A program made the translations under genes and the position numbers. From an uncultured Collinsella sp. (GTDB lineage Bacteria > Actinomycetota > Coriobacteriia > Coriobacteriales > Coriobacteriaceae), in NCBI GenBank assembly GCA_958408685.1, contig CATYLC010000015.1:1-52160 (forward strand): a stretch of 52,160 nt of DNA, read 5' to 3'. The notes below the pieces were generated by a model. That model worked only from the letters and a program-made list of their open reading frames with translations. It ran no database searches and was not told where the DNA came from. Of this stretch, positions 33,894 through 43,461 are shown piece after piece; position 1 is the first letter of the stretch, and each line of letters begins with the position of its first letter.

Positions 33894-34816
33894 TCGGCCG
33901 TCATCTTCCTTGTCAGTTGCTTGCCCACGATACGGGCGACTACGTTAAACAGCAGCACGCAAATCATCAGCAGCGCCGCGGTGCCCCAAACGATCTGCTG
34001 TGCCTCGGGACTGCCCTCGCCATAGATCTTGTAGATATGCACGGCGAGCGACTCACCGGGACGGAACACGTTCCAGGCGCACGTGGGGCTCGACAGGTTA
34101 AAGCTCAAGAAGTTGAGGCGAACCGGCGAGCTCATACCCGAGGTAAAGAGCAGTGCTGCGGCCTCGCCAAACACGCGGCCAGCCGAAAGCACGATGCCAG
34201 TCACGATGGCGGGCATGGCCTCGGGGATCAGAATGTGCAGCGTGGCCTCCCAGCGGGTGAGGCCCATGGCCAGGCACGCATCGCGCTGGGACTGTGGCAC
34301 ATCCTCGAGCGCCTGCTGAATCACGCGCACCAGGATGGGGATATTGAACATGGTGAGCGCGACGGCACCGGAGATGATGGAGTACTTCCAGCCCAGCTGC
34401 ACCGAGAACACCAGAAAGCCGAACATGCCAACGACGATGGAAGGCAGCGAGGACAGCGTCTCGATGGCGGTGGAGACGATGTCGCGGATGGGTCCGTTCG
34501 GCGCGTACTCAACCAGGAAGACCGCACCGCCCAGGCTGATGGGCACCGAGATGACTAGGGCGATCAGCAGCAGGTAGAACGAGTCGAACAGATGGTAGAG
34601 CACGCCGCCCTGCGTTCCGTTGGCGCGCGAGGGCTCCGTGAGGAAGCCCGGCTGGAACAGCGTCGAGATGCCCTCGAACAGGATATAGGCCACCATGGAG
34701 ATGACGATGAGCATGACGATGGCGACGATCGCCGTCAGCACGCCCGTGGCGATGCGATCCTGTTTTTGGACACGCCCGAGCCTCGCCTCGTCGATGTGGA
34801 TGCGCGTGCTAGCCAC
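33890..34816 (-). CDS. pstA: Phosphate ABC transporter permease
   Basis: A 308-residue inner-membrane permease with about six membrane segments and the inner-membrane component loop around SQRDACLAMGLTRWEATLHILIPEAMPAI. The start is taken as GTG at 34816, which overlaps the pstC stop by eight bases and has GGAGG just upstream; a TTG at 34840 is the alternative. It forms the translocation pore with PstC. Confidence 0.92.
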
Positions 34817-35717
34817 GAGCCTCCGCCCCCTTGCGGCCAATGAGATGGATGATCAGGATGAAGATGAGGCTCATGCCCATCAGCAGCAGACCGAGTGCCC
34901 ACAGGACGTCGTCCTGGGCCGAGCCCTCGGCGTAGACCGCCATGGACGTGGTGAGCGTGGTGGTGATGGTGGACGCCGGCGACAGCAGCGACGTCGGCAT
35001 GGCCTCGATACCGCCGATAACCATGCGCACGGCGAGCGTCTCGCCAAAGGCGCGGGTCATACCCAGGATGACCGCAGTCATGAGCGACGGCATGGCGGAC
35101 TTGAGCACCACGTGCCAGATGGTCTGCCAGCGGGTGTAGCCCAGCGCGAGCGAGCCCTGACGGTAGCTGTCGGGCACGGCGCGCAGGCCATCGACCGAAA
35201 GGGTGGTCATGGTCGGCAGGATCATGACGGCTAGCACGATGGCGCCGGGCAAGATGCCCAGACCCGTGCTCACGTGGAAAACGCTCTTCATAAGACCGAC
35301 GACCACGTGAAAGCCGATCAGGCCAAAGACGACCGAGGGAATGCCGGTCAAAAGCTCAATAAGCGGCTGAAAGACCTTGGAGCCAAATTTGGGTTGGATC
35401 TCGACCGCAAAGATGGCAGAGCCGATGGCGATGGGCAGCGCGATGAGCGTGGAGAGTACCATGACCGCAAACGAGGTGACGATCAGGGGCAGGGCGCCGG
35501 TATAGGGCAGGCCGTTTTCGGCCGTGTTGGCCAGGTCCCACTTGGTACCGGTGAAAAACTCGACGACCGAAACGCCGTCCTTGAGAAAAGCCGAGAGGCC
35601 CTTTTGGGCGACCATAAAGATGAGTGCGGCAACGACAAGCGTCACGAGCGCTACGCACGCGCCCGTAACGCCCAGGCCCACGTTCTCAAGGTCGCGCTTT
35701 GGCAGCTGTTTTGCCAT
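34809..35717 (-). CDS. pstC: Phosphate ABC transporter permease
   Basis: A 302-residue permease with six predicted membrane segments. The cytoplasmic loop VPDSYRQGSLALGYTRWQTIWHVVLKSAMPSL is the ATPase-contact motif and matches that of PstA. It starts 24 bases after pstS and overlaps pstA. Confidence 0.94.
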   Translation of the reverse strand: MAKQLPKRDLENVGLGVTGACVALVTLVVAALIFMVAQKGLSAFLKDGVSVVEFFTGTKWDLANTAENGLPYTGALPLIVTSFAVMVLSTLIALPIAIGSAIFAVEIQPKFGSKVFQPLIELLTGIPSVVFGLIGFHVVVGLMKSVFHVSTGLGILPGAIVLAVMILPTMTTLSVDGLRAVPDSYRQGSLALGYTRWQTIWHVVLKSAMPSLMTAVILGMTRAFGETLAVRMVIGGIEAMPTSLLSPASTITTTLTTSMAVYAEGSAQDDVLWALGLLLMGMSLIFILIIHLIGRKGAEARG

Positions 35718-35741
35718 TGCAAACCTTTCCGGGGCGATTAG

Positions 35742-36680
35742 TTATTTAGCAGAGACCTTGCCGCTGGCGTCCTTGACAACATTCATGGCAGAGACGGGGA
35801 TGAAGCCCTGCTCCTCGACGAGCTTGCCCTGGACGTCGTCGGAGAGCATGAACTCCAGGAAGGCCTTGGTAGCCTCGTCGGCGTCCTTGGAGCAGTACAT
35901 GTGCTCGGTAGCCCAAATTTTGAAGGAATCGTCGGTGACGTTTGCGCTCTTGGGCTCGACGCCCTCGACCTTGACGGCGTTGAACTTGGAGTCGTCGAAG
36001 TGCGAGAAGTCCAGGTAGGAGATGGCGTTGTCGGTGCTGGCCATCTGAGTCTGGACATCGCCGGACTTGTCGAGCTCGGCGTCGCCCTTAAAGTCGACGG
36101 CTTCGTCGCCAAAGACGGCAGCCTCGAAGGTGGCGCGGGTGCCGGAGCCGGCCTTGCGATTGAGCACGACGATGGTGGCGTCGTCGCCGCCGACCTCCTT
36201 CCAGTTGGTGATTTGGCCGGAGAAGATACCCTTGAGCTGCTCGAAGGACAGGTCGTCGACCGTCACGTTCTTGGAGACGACGGGGCCCATGCCCACGACG
36301 GCAACCTCGTGGTCGACGAGGTTCTTGACCTGGTCGGCCTCGAGCTTGGTCTCGGCGAAGACATCGGAATTACCGATGGTGACGGTGCCAGCGGCGACGG
36401 CGGTCAGACCCTTGCCCGAACCGTTGCCCGAGCCAGAAACGGAGACGTCCGGGTTGGCGTCCATGAACTTCTCGGCAGCAGCCTCGACGAGAGCTTGGAA
36501 CGAGGAGGCGCCGTCGTAGGTCACCTCGCCGGAGACGGACTCGGCAGCGGCGGCGCTACCCTTGTCGGCGGCACCGGAGGCACCTGAGCCGCCGCAACCA
36601 ACGAGACCGAGACCGACGATGTTGGCAAGACCACCAGCGAGGCCGAGGAACTGACGACGAGAATAAGCCTGATCGAGCAT
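35742..36680 (-). CDS. pstS: Phosphate-binding lipoprotein
   Basis: A 312-residue substrate-binding protein that captures phosphate outside the membrane. The N terminus combines a twin-arginine-like SRRQFLGLAGG with a lipobox, LVGC, at about residue 29, so it is probably a lipoprotein and perhaps Tat-exported. SGSGNGSGKGLTAVAAGTVTIGNSDV and NRKAGSGTRATFEAAVFG are the phosphate-binding loops. AAAGGAAG sets the start. It is the first gene of pstSCAB, with a candidate PhoP box upstream. Confidence 0.94.
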   Translation of the reverse strand: MLDQAYSRRQFLGLAGGLANIVGLGLVGCGGSGASGAADKGSAAAAESVSGEVTYDGASSFQALVEAAAEKFMDANPDVSVSGSGNGSGKGLTAVAAGTVTIGNSDVFAETKLEADQVKNLVDHEVAVVGMGPVVSKNVTVDDLSFEQLKGIFSGQITNWKEVGGDDATIVVLNRKAGSGTRATFEAAVFGDEAVDFKGDAELDKSGDVQTQMASTDNAISYLDFSHFDDSKFNAVKVEGVEPKSANVTDDSFKIWATEHMYCSKDADEATKAFLEFMLSDDVQGKLVEEQGFIPVSAMNVVKDASGKVSAK

Positions 36681-36823
36681 GATCTTCCTTTCATACATGC
36701 GACTCGCGGGCACCCTGCCCGCTTTGCTGTTTGGAAAGATACGGCCCCGACCGGGTAGCGTCCGCGCCAACTGCGGTTTCTTACGGGCATTTGATAGACC
36801 CTTACCGCAAGCGCAGCACGGCC

Positions 36824-36840
36824 TTTACAAACGAATAACA
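36824..36840. promoter_or_regulatory. Candidate Pho box upstream of pstS
   Basis: TTTACA (36824-36829) and ATAACA (36835-36840) are direct repeats spaced 11 bases start to start. This resembles the TTAACA-type repeats bound by PhoP in Gram-positive bacteria. It is about 145 bases before the pstS start. Confidence 0.45.
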
Positions 36841-36884
36841 AACCCGCCGCCAAACATGGCCAGCCTTTTACACCATTAAAAACA

Positions 36885-36953
36885 AAGTTGCGGTGAAATA
36901 GTTCCTGCTTGGCCATCAAATGGCCCATTCTAGGAACTATTCCACCGCAACTT
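36885..36953. repeat. Palindromic repeat family C, copy 1
   Basis: 22-base arms AAGTTGCGGTGAAATAGTTC... (36885-36906) and their complement (36932-36953), one mismatch, with an inner hairpin TGGCCAT/ATGGCCA. It lies 21 bases downstream of the M20 gene stop. Related copies are at 40162 and 46347. Confidence 0.85.
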
Positions 36954-36974
36954 AGATTGGGAAACCGCGAGACC

Positions 36975-38411
36975 TTAAAGCTCTAATTCATTCAAACGGA
37001 GGATCGCAACAATATAGATCTTGAGCGCCTGCTTGAGCTGTTCCTCGTTGGCGCACTCGTTGGGACCGTGCATCTGGCCGCCCCATGCGGGCAGCTCCAG
37101 ACCGGTCTCCTCGGGGCCAAACGACACGGCGCGGGCAAAGTTGCGCGCGTACGTACCGCCGCCCATGGCAAAGGGCTCAGCATGCTTGCCCGTAAACTCG
37201 TTATAGGTATCAATAAGCGCCTTCACGGCCGGATCATCGGCAGAGACCGAGAATGGCACCTTCGCATGGCCCGCGCGACACGTCACGCCAAAACGGCCCA
37301 CGAGCGGGTCGAGCTGCTCGCGGATGGTATCGGCACTCGTGCTGTCGGGGAAGCGCACGTCGATGACCTGCTCAATATGGCCATCCGCCACGCGGATGAC
37401 GCCAGCGTTGCAGGTAAGCGGGCCAAACGCCGGACTCGTCGCATCGATACCCAGGCCGCGGCCATAGGCATCCGCATGCACAAAGGCCAGGAACTTGACG
37501 AACTCATGCTCGGCAGGCGTCAGCAGGCGCTCGTCGCGTGCACCAAACGCGTCCTCGGCCTCGCGCAGATACGACACGATCAGGCCGACGGCATTGATCG
37601 TTCCCTCGGGCATCGAAGCATGGCCACCGATACCGTGGGCGAAAATCTGCGCATGGCCATTATCAAGCGCCGTGATCTCCAGACGATCGGCGTTCTCGAC
37701 CGGCGCCGGCAGCTCATCGGCGGCAATCGCGAGCTCGCAGATGGACTGCGACGGAATGGCATTGCTCGCCTCGGAGCCGCTCCACGACACGATGCGCCCG
37801 CCGTCGATCTTGGGGCTCACGAACGTCGCCCCAAACTGGCCCTTCTCGGCATTGCAGACCGGGAACTCGGCATCGGGCGTAAACAAAAAGTCGGGGTCTG
37901 CGTGATTTTCCAGATAATGGTGAACGTCGGACATGCCCACTTCCTCATCGCAGCCCAGCAGCGCGCGGAAGGTATAGCGCGGCACAATGCCGTGCTTGAG
38001 CAGGTAGGCACCGGCGTAGAGCGACAACACCGCCGGACCCTTGTCATCAATCACGCCACGGCCGAGCAGCCAGCCCTCGCGACGCTCCATCGCAAACGGG
38101 TCGGTGTTCCAGCCGGGGCCGGCGGGCACCACGTCCACGTGGCAGATGGTCGCGAGCTGCTTGTCGCCGCGACCCGGGATATCGGCAATGCCCACATAGC
38201 CCTCGTCGTCGCTCGTCTGGTAGCCGAGCTTTTGCGCAATGCCGAGCGCGCAATCGAGCGCATCACGAACCGGGCGGCCAAACGGCGCGCTAGGCTCCGC
38301 ATCGGCAGCAACGGCTACGGACGGATAACTCACCAGCTGCTCGATATCGGCGACGACGTCCTCCCAGACCTCGTCGACATACTCGGTAACGCTCTGCTCC
38401 ACCTGATTCAT
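36975..38411 (-). CDS. M20 family dipeptidase (PepV/Sapep-like)
   Basis: A 478-residue zinc peptidase. Metal motifs: ICHVDVVPAGPGW, RGVIDDKGPAVLSLY, and CDEEVGMSDVHHY. The length and the large lid-type insertion match PepV/Sapep dipeptidases, and GGGTYARNFARAVSFGPE is the C-terminal active-site segment. It should release amino acids from dipeptides in the cytoplasm. AAGGAGGTCG sets the start at 38411; the 65 upstream in-frame codons overlap the preceding HAD gene and are not used. Second gene after HAD, 55 bases apart. Confidence 0.92.
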   Translation of the reverse strand: MNQVEQSVTEYVDEVWEDVVADIEQLVSYPSVAVAADAEPSAPFGRPVRDALDCALGIAQKLGYQTSDDEGYVGIADIPGRGDKQLATICHVDVVPAGPGWNTDPFAMERREGWLLGRGVIDDKGPAVLSLYAGAYLLKHGIVPRYTFRALLGCDEEVGMSDVHHYLENHADPDFLFTPDAEFPVCNAEKGQFGATFVSPKIDGGRIVSWSGSEASNAIPSQSICELAIAADELPAPVENADRLEITALDNGHAQIFAHGIGGHASMPEGTINAVGLIVSYLREAEDAFGARDERLLTPAEHEFVKFLAFVHADAYGRGLGIDATSPAFGPLTCNAGVIRVADGHIEQVIDVRFPDSTSADTIREQLDPLVGRFGVTCRAGHAKVPFSVSADDPAVKALIDTYNEFTGKHAEPFAMGGGTYARNFARAVSFGPEETGLELPAWGGQMHGPNECANEEQLKQALKIYIVAILRLNELEL

Positions 38412-38466
38412 GGACGACCTCCTTACCAATGAGCGACGGGTACGCCCGCCCCTCACATTACGTCTA

Positions 38467-39129
38467 TTAGATAGCGAAAAGTTTAGCAAGCTCGGCCACC
38501 GAGTGCACCACTGCATCGGCACCCGCCGCCTCGTGCTCGCCCGGCGCCGCCGCGCCCGAATAGATACCGATGCACGGTACGCCCATTGCGTGCGCGCCCT
38601 CCACATCGTTGAAGCGATCGCCGATCATCACGGCATCGCCCGCCGTCATACCGAGCTCTGCCAGGGCATCGCGGACCGAATCGGCCTTGGTCTCGCGCCC
38701 CTGCAGCGGATTCATGCCAGCCACCGCCTCAAACTGAGAAAGACCCAGCTCATGCACCATGTCGATACACTTCGCCTCCACGCGCGACGTCGCCACGGCC
38801 AAACGCTTACCCTGAGCGGCCAACCCATCCAGCAGCTCGGGGATCCCATCGAACACGGGGTACTCTTCCGGTCCCAGCTCATCAAAAAAGGCGCGGTACT
38901 CGTCGGCCACCACAAGCGACTCCTCGCGCGAGAAGCCGTAAAAGTCGTGAAAGCTCTTCCACAGGGGCGGCCCGATCATACGGCGCAGGTCACCCATCTG
39001 CGCTTCCGAAAACCCGCGTGCGGCCAGCGTCTTGCGCGTCGAGGTCATCACCGCCCGACCCGTATCGGCCACCGTGCCATCGAAATCAAACAGCACGACC
39101 GGCCGCCTGCATATCTCCAGTGCCTCCAT
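38467..39129 (-). CDS. HAD hydrolase, phosphoglycolate-phosphatase-like
   Basis: A 220-residue HAD phosphatase. Motif I is LFDFDGTVADTGRA, motif II TSRV, motif III a Lys in RETKADS, and motif IV MIGDRFNDVEGA; a helical C1 cap lies between. Family members act on phosphoglycolate, pyrophosphate or sugar phosphates. GAGGG is six bases before the ATG at 39129; ATGs at 39135 and 39162 are alternatives. It leads the M20 dipeptidase gene. Confidence 0.88.
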   Translation of the reverse strand: MEALEICRRPVVLFDFDGTVADTGRAVMTSTRKTLAARGFSEAQMGDLRRMIGPPLWKSFHDFYGFSREESLVVADEYRAFFDELGPEEYPVFDGIPELLDGLAAQGKRLAVATSRVEAKCIDMVHELGLSQFEAVAGMNPLQGRETKADSVRDALAELGMTAGDAVMIGDRFNDVEGAHAMGVPCIGIYSGAAAPGEHEAAGADAVVHSVAELAKLFAI

Positions 39130-39177
39130 CGGCATCCCTCTTCCCCAGTTGACGATTTCCACACCGACACTTCAAAC

Positions 39178-39199
39178 TGTTGACTATTCAACAATTGAA
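39178..39199. promoter_or_regulatory. Inverted repeats before the second DegV gene
   Basis: TGTTGACTATTCAACA (39178-39193) is a perfect 6-4-6 palindrome, overlapped by TTCAACAATTGAA (39187-39199), 5-3-5. A TATACT -10-like box follows at 39224-39229. It is a likely operator region for the DegV gene or for the divergent HAD gene. Confidence 0.5.
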
Positions 39200-39285
39200 C
39201 ATAGAAATGTGGAACGACTCCACTATACTTGTCGCACTTTGCTCTCAGAAGGCGGCGCCGTCGCGCCCCAACGAAAGGTGCAATT

Positions 39286-40146
39286 ATGTCTTTTGCCATC
39301 ATAACCGACTCCACGTCGGACATCTCCCCCGCCCGTGCTCAAGAGCTCGGCATTTACGTGATTCCGCTGCATGTGATTATCGAGGGCGAGGACCTGCTCG
39401 ACCAGGTGCAGATTACCGCCCGGGAGTACGTCGCGCGCATGGCTGGCTCCGAGCAGCTGCCGCACACCTCGCAGCCGAGCGCCGGCGAGTTCAAGGCACT
39501 CTTTGACCGCGTGCGCGCCGACGGCCACGACAGCGCCATCTTTATCTCGCTGTGCAGCGAGTGGTCCGCCTGCTACGCCAACGCGTGCCAGGTGGCCGAT
39601 ACCCACGAGCTCGACGTGCGCTGCATCGATTCGCGCACCGGCTCGGGCGCCGAGGGCCTGCTGGTGGAGTACGCGCTCGCCATGCGCGAGGACGGCCGCA
39701 GCCTGGACGAGACCGAGGCTCAGATCCGCGCGACGCTGCCCGACGCCCATCTGCTGCTGATTCCGCGCACACTCGAGAACCTGGTCAAGAACGGCCGCGC
39801 GCCCAAGCTCGCCGGCCAGCTCACGCAAATGCTCAACATTCGCCTGGCCGTTTCGCCGGAGTGGAAATCGGGCGAGATCAAGGCCATCAAGAAGGGCCGC
39901 GGCGCCAAGCGCATCGTTGCCAACACCATGACCGATTGCCTCGCATTTTTGGCCGAGCATCCGGGCTCCAGCGTGCGCGTGCTCACGACCGGCGCCGCCG
40001 AGGAGCAGGAGCTCGTCAGCCAAGCGCTCGCAGGCCAAGACTATGTAGACGCCGGCACCGGCCCCATCGGCTGCACCATCGCGACCCACGTGGGCGTCGA
40101 CGCCATCGCCATCAGCTACTGCCCCTGCTACCAACCCGCCAATTAG
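39286..40146 (+). CDS. DegV family fatty-acid-binding protein (FakB-like) 2
   Basis: A 286-residue DegV protein, paralog of the gene at 4747. It opens with IITDSTSDISP and has LPHTSQPSAGEF, the serine-rich lipid-carboxylate contact region, ARLxxLxxLLxxRP-like PKLAGQLTQMLNIRLAVSP, and the C-terminal CTIATHVGVDAIAISY. AAAGGTGC precedes the ATG. Two FakB proteins in one genome usually differ in acyl-chain preference; that is family knowledge, not visible here. Confidence 0.9.
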   Translation: MSFAIITDSTSDISPARAQELGIYVIPLHVIIEGEDLLDQVQITAREYVARMAGSEQLPHTSQPSAGEFKALFDRVRADGHDSAIFISLCSEWSACYANACQVADTHELDVRCIDSRTGSGAEGLLVEYALAMREDGRSLDETEAQIRATLPDAHLLLIPRTLENLVKNGRAPKLAGQLTQMLNIRLAVSPEWKSGEIKAIKKGRGAKRIVANTMTDCLAFLAEHPGSSVRVLTTGAAEEQELVSQALAGQDYVDAGTGPIGCTIATHVGVDAIAISYCPCYQPAN

Positions 40147-40161
40147 GGCTACCCATACCAC

Positions 40162-40224
40162 TTGCGGTGGAATAGGGACTGTTTTTGGCTTATTAACCGC
40201 CAATCAATCCCTATTCCACCGCAA
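40162..40224. repeat. Palindromic repeat family C, copy 2
   Basis: Perfect 17-base arms TTGCGGTGGAATAGGGA (40162-40178) and their complement (40208-40224). It sits between the convergent DegV and toxin genes, where it may terminate both. Confidence 0.85.
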
Positions 40225-40239
40225 ATTATGAGCGGGCAA

Positions 40240-40548
40240 TCAGCCCTGCGGGCCCTGGAACAGTTCCTCATGCGAGCCCATTCTGACCAGTCGGATCACA
40301 GGATTAGTCTTATGCGGCAAGTACAGAACGACCACATCGACCAAGCCATCGGATAGGTGGAAATCGATGTGGCCGTTGTAGTTTCCGCCCGGGTTTGAGA
40401 GCTCGTGGGCGCCATACTCCGCCGGAAGTGACCCATGAGCCACAAGCTCTGCAACCGCCGCTTTAAACTCACTTTTTAGCTGCGGATGCATGCGCATCGT
40501 TCGTTTGTAGTCCACCTTAAATTGAGCCTCGACTTTAATCTCGAACAT
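40240..40548 (-). CDS. YafQ-type mRNA interferase toxin (RelE/ParE superfamily)
   Basis: A 102-residue toxin. The pattern FEIKVEAQFKVDYKR at the start, LPAEYGAHELSNPGGNYNGHIDFHLSDGLVDVVVLYLP in the middle, and the C-terminal IRLVRMGSHEELF are typical of YafQ, which cuts mRNA on the ribosome. The catalytic-type His in GSHEELF and His in HELSNPGGNYNGHIDFH are kept. Its ATG lies two bases after the antitoxin stop, so translation is coupled. Confidence 0.9.
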   Translation of the reverse strand: MFEIKVEAQFKVDYKRTMRMHPQLKSEFKAAVAELVAHGSLPAEYGAHELSNPGGNYNGHIDFHLSDGLVDVVVLYLPHKTNPVIRLVRMGSHEELFQGPQG

Positions 40549-40550
40549 CG

Positions 40551-40850
40551 CTATTCCTCATCGAGGAATGACATAAGCTCATCAGCGTTATTGAATGACA
40601 GGCTATCGTCCGGCAAAATCCCCAACTCATGAGCCTCGGCAATCACCATGGCGCGCCTCGTCGCCTCGTTGGGCACCTCCGCCCTTCCTACAATCTCAAA
40701 AGGAATCTTTCGCTGATTTACAAGCTGCCGAACGGCAAGATTGAGATAGGAATTGAGGCTGAGGCCGACCGAATCCAAGAACTCAGTCGCCTGTTCCTTG
40801 AGCCCCTCTTCGATGCGAACCGTCGTAGGCTTAACCGTTGCAGTAGACAT
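40551..40850 (-). CDS. RelB/DinJ family antitoxin
   Basis: A 99-residue antitoxin. The N terminus KPTTVRIEEGLKEQATEFLDSVGLSLNSYLNLAVRQLV is a ribbon-helix-helix DNA-binding domain; the acidic C terminus (LSFNNADELMSFLDEE) should wrap the toxin. It precedes the toxin gene, the usual order, and a perfect 32-bp palindrome upstream is the probable autoregulatory operator. Confidence 0.92.
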   Translation of the reverse strand: MSTATVKPTTVRIEEGLKEQATEFLDSVGLSLNSYLNLAVRQLVNQRKIPFEIVGRAEVPNEATRRAMVIAEAHELGILPDDSLSFNNADELMSFLDEE

Positions 40851-40898
40851 ATGCGACCTCCTCGCCTCGTCTTTTGCATCAGTATACCCAATATAAAT

Positions 40899-40930
40899 GG
40901 CAATCTGATGTTAGATAACATCAGATTGCC
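40899..40930. promoter_or_regulatory. 32-bp palindromic operator of the toxin-antitoxin operon
   Basis: Perfect 15-base arms (GGCAATCTGATGTTA and its complement) with a 2-base centre. TATACT just downstream on the minus strand (about 40879-40884) is a likely -10 box. The 49-80 base distance to the antitoxin start fits autorepression. Confidence 0.8.
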
Positions 40931-40962
40931 ATGCGTATTCATGTCGCGTGGGCACGATTGAT

Positions 40963-41721
40963 CTACATCAGCCCGCTCAGGGCGATGTCGACGGCTTCGT
41001 TGAGGTCGTCGGTGATGTGCACGAGCTCGGGATCGAGCGGGCTGATCATGCCGGCGTCCATCACCGGGCCGTTGAGCCAGTCGAACAGGCCCTGCCAGTA
41101 CTCGGTGCCCACCAAAACGAGCGGCATACGCTTGACCTTGTGCGTTTGCACCAGCGTGAGCACCTCGAACATCTCGTCGAGCGTGCCAAACCCGCCGGGA
41201 AACACAATAGCGCCCGAGCTGTATTTGACGAACATGGTCTTGCGCACAAAGAAGTAACGGAAGTCCATGCCGAGGTTCACGTATTTGTTGAGCCCCTGCT
41301 CGTGCGGCAATTCAATGCCCAGGCCAACTGACTTACCATTGACGCTCGCCGCTCCCTTGTTGGCCGCTTCCATGATGCCGGGGCCGCCACCGGTAATAAC
41401 CGCCACGCCGCGCTGGGCAATCTTGCGACCGACCGTGCGCGCCGCCTTGTAGAGCGGATCGGTCTTGGGCGTGCGGGCGCTACCAAAGATGGTCACCGCA
41501 GGCCCGAGCTCGGCAAGTGCGCCAAAACCATCGACGAACTCGGCCTGGATGCGCAGTACGCGCCACGGATCGGCATGCAGCCATTCGGTCGACTCCTCGG
41601 GCGCCAGCAGGTTGGCGTAGGTGTTGTCCTTAGGAATCATGGGGCCGCGCATGACCACGGGGCCGCGGCGGTACGTCTCGTCGTAGGCAGGCTCGCCCTC
41701 GACGTTCTCATTCTTAATCAT
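40963..41721 (-). CDS. LOG family (TIGR00730) Rossmann-fold protein
   Basis: A 252-residue protein with the LOG motif FPGGFGTLDEMFE and the nucleotide-binding GGGPGIMEAANKGA. LOG proteins release free bases such as cytokinins from nucleoside monophosphates; the bacterial substrate is often a general nucleotide. The N-terminal extension (residues 1-75) is typical of the longer TIGR00730 type. TAGGAG sets the start at 41721. Confidence 0.9.
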   Translation of the reverse strand: MIKNENVEGEPAYDETYRRGPVVMRGPMIPKDNTYANLLAPEESTEWLHADPWRVLRIQAEFVDGFGALAELGPAVTIFGSARTPKTDPLYKAARTVGRKIAQRGVAVITGGGPGIMEAANKGAASVNGKSVGLGIELPHEQGLNKYVNLGMDFRYFFVRKTMFVKYSSGAIVFPGGFGTLDEMFEVLTLVQTHKVKRMPLVLVGTEYWQGLFDWLNGPVMDAGMISPLDPELVHITDDLNEAVDIALSGLM

Positions 41722-41744
41722 GGGTACTCCTATCGAAAATAGAA

Positions 41745-41782
41745 ACGGGCGGGGTCGACGCCATGCGCCAAACACCCGCCCG
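41745..41782 (-). terminator. Possible terminator of tgt
   Basis: CGGGCGGG (41745-41752) with CCCGCCCG (41775-41782); on the minus strand TTTCTATTTT follows. Confidence 0.6.
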
Positions 41783-41931
41783 AACATCAACTATTCGGTA
41801 TGGTACCCACGATGCATCAAGTGCTTGCAAGCTATCGGTCAGCGGTCGTGCAGATAGTGCTAGCGAACGCGACGACCGATCGCCGCTTGGCCTTTGCCGT
41901 TACTCACGCCCCGCAAGCGCGCCCGCGGCTC

Positions 41932-43071
<1,140 letters not shown>

Positions 43072-43194
43072 AAACTGGAACTCCTTGGTTGCGGTTCATA
43101 CGCAAACCATTATACGGGCAACCCGCAAGAAGCACCGACTCGACAGAAACTGGTGCAAAGGAAACCTGCCCCCTGCACCAATGCACCAGGATAA

Positions 43195-43231
43195 AAATGA
43201 TCCGTTTTCCTCCGTCCCCAACGGATCATTT
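43195..43231. terminator. Hairpin upstream of tgt
   Basis: 12-base arms AAATGATCCGTT (43195-43206) and AACGGATCATTT (43220-43231), loop of 13. Upstream, TGGTGCA (43151-43157) pairs with TGCACCA (43174-43180). These structured bits lie in the 390-base gap between the SDR gene and tgt, which has no gene. Confidence 0.5.
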
Positions 43232-43300
43232 CCGACAGCGAAAACCCGCCAGATCGAGCAAGGTGCCTTCAAGCAAAATGGCGCCGCAGGTTGAGCATAA

Positions 43301-43416
43301 GTCAGCGAGCGGGCCGCATTTGAGACAAGGTGACGTGAAACGAAAGGGCGCTGACCTTCCGGTCGCGCCCTTGAAGTTGAACGTCAGATTGTCCAAATGC
43401 GGCCCGCGCAGCGTCG
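43301..43416. repeat. 116-bp structured repeat, family D, copy 1
   Basis: Identical in length to 46563-46678 and differing at two positions. It folds on itself: an outer stem GCGGGCCGCATTT...GACAA (from 43309) with TTGTCCAAATGCGGCCCGC (to 43407), TGACGT/ACGTCA, then AAGGGCGC with GCGCCCTT, capped by GACC-TTCC-GGTC. It lies downstream of the SDR stop and upstream of tgt, next to a 9-bp hairpin at about 43423-43444. Confidence 0.88.
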
Positions 43417-43461
43417 GCTGGTCCGCCGTTCGTTAGAACGGCGGAACCTGAGACGTAGCCC

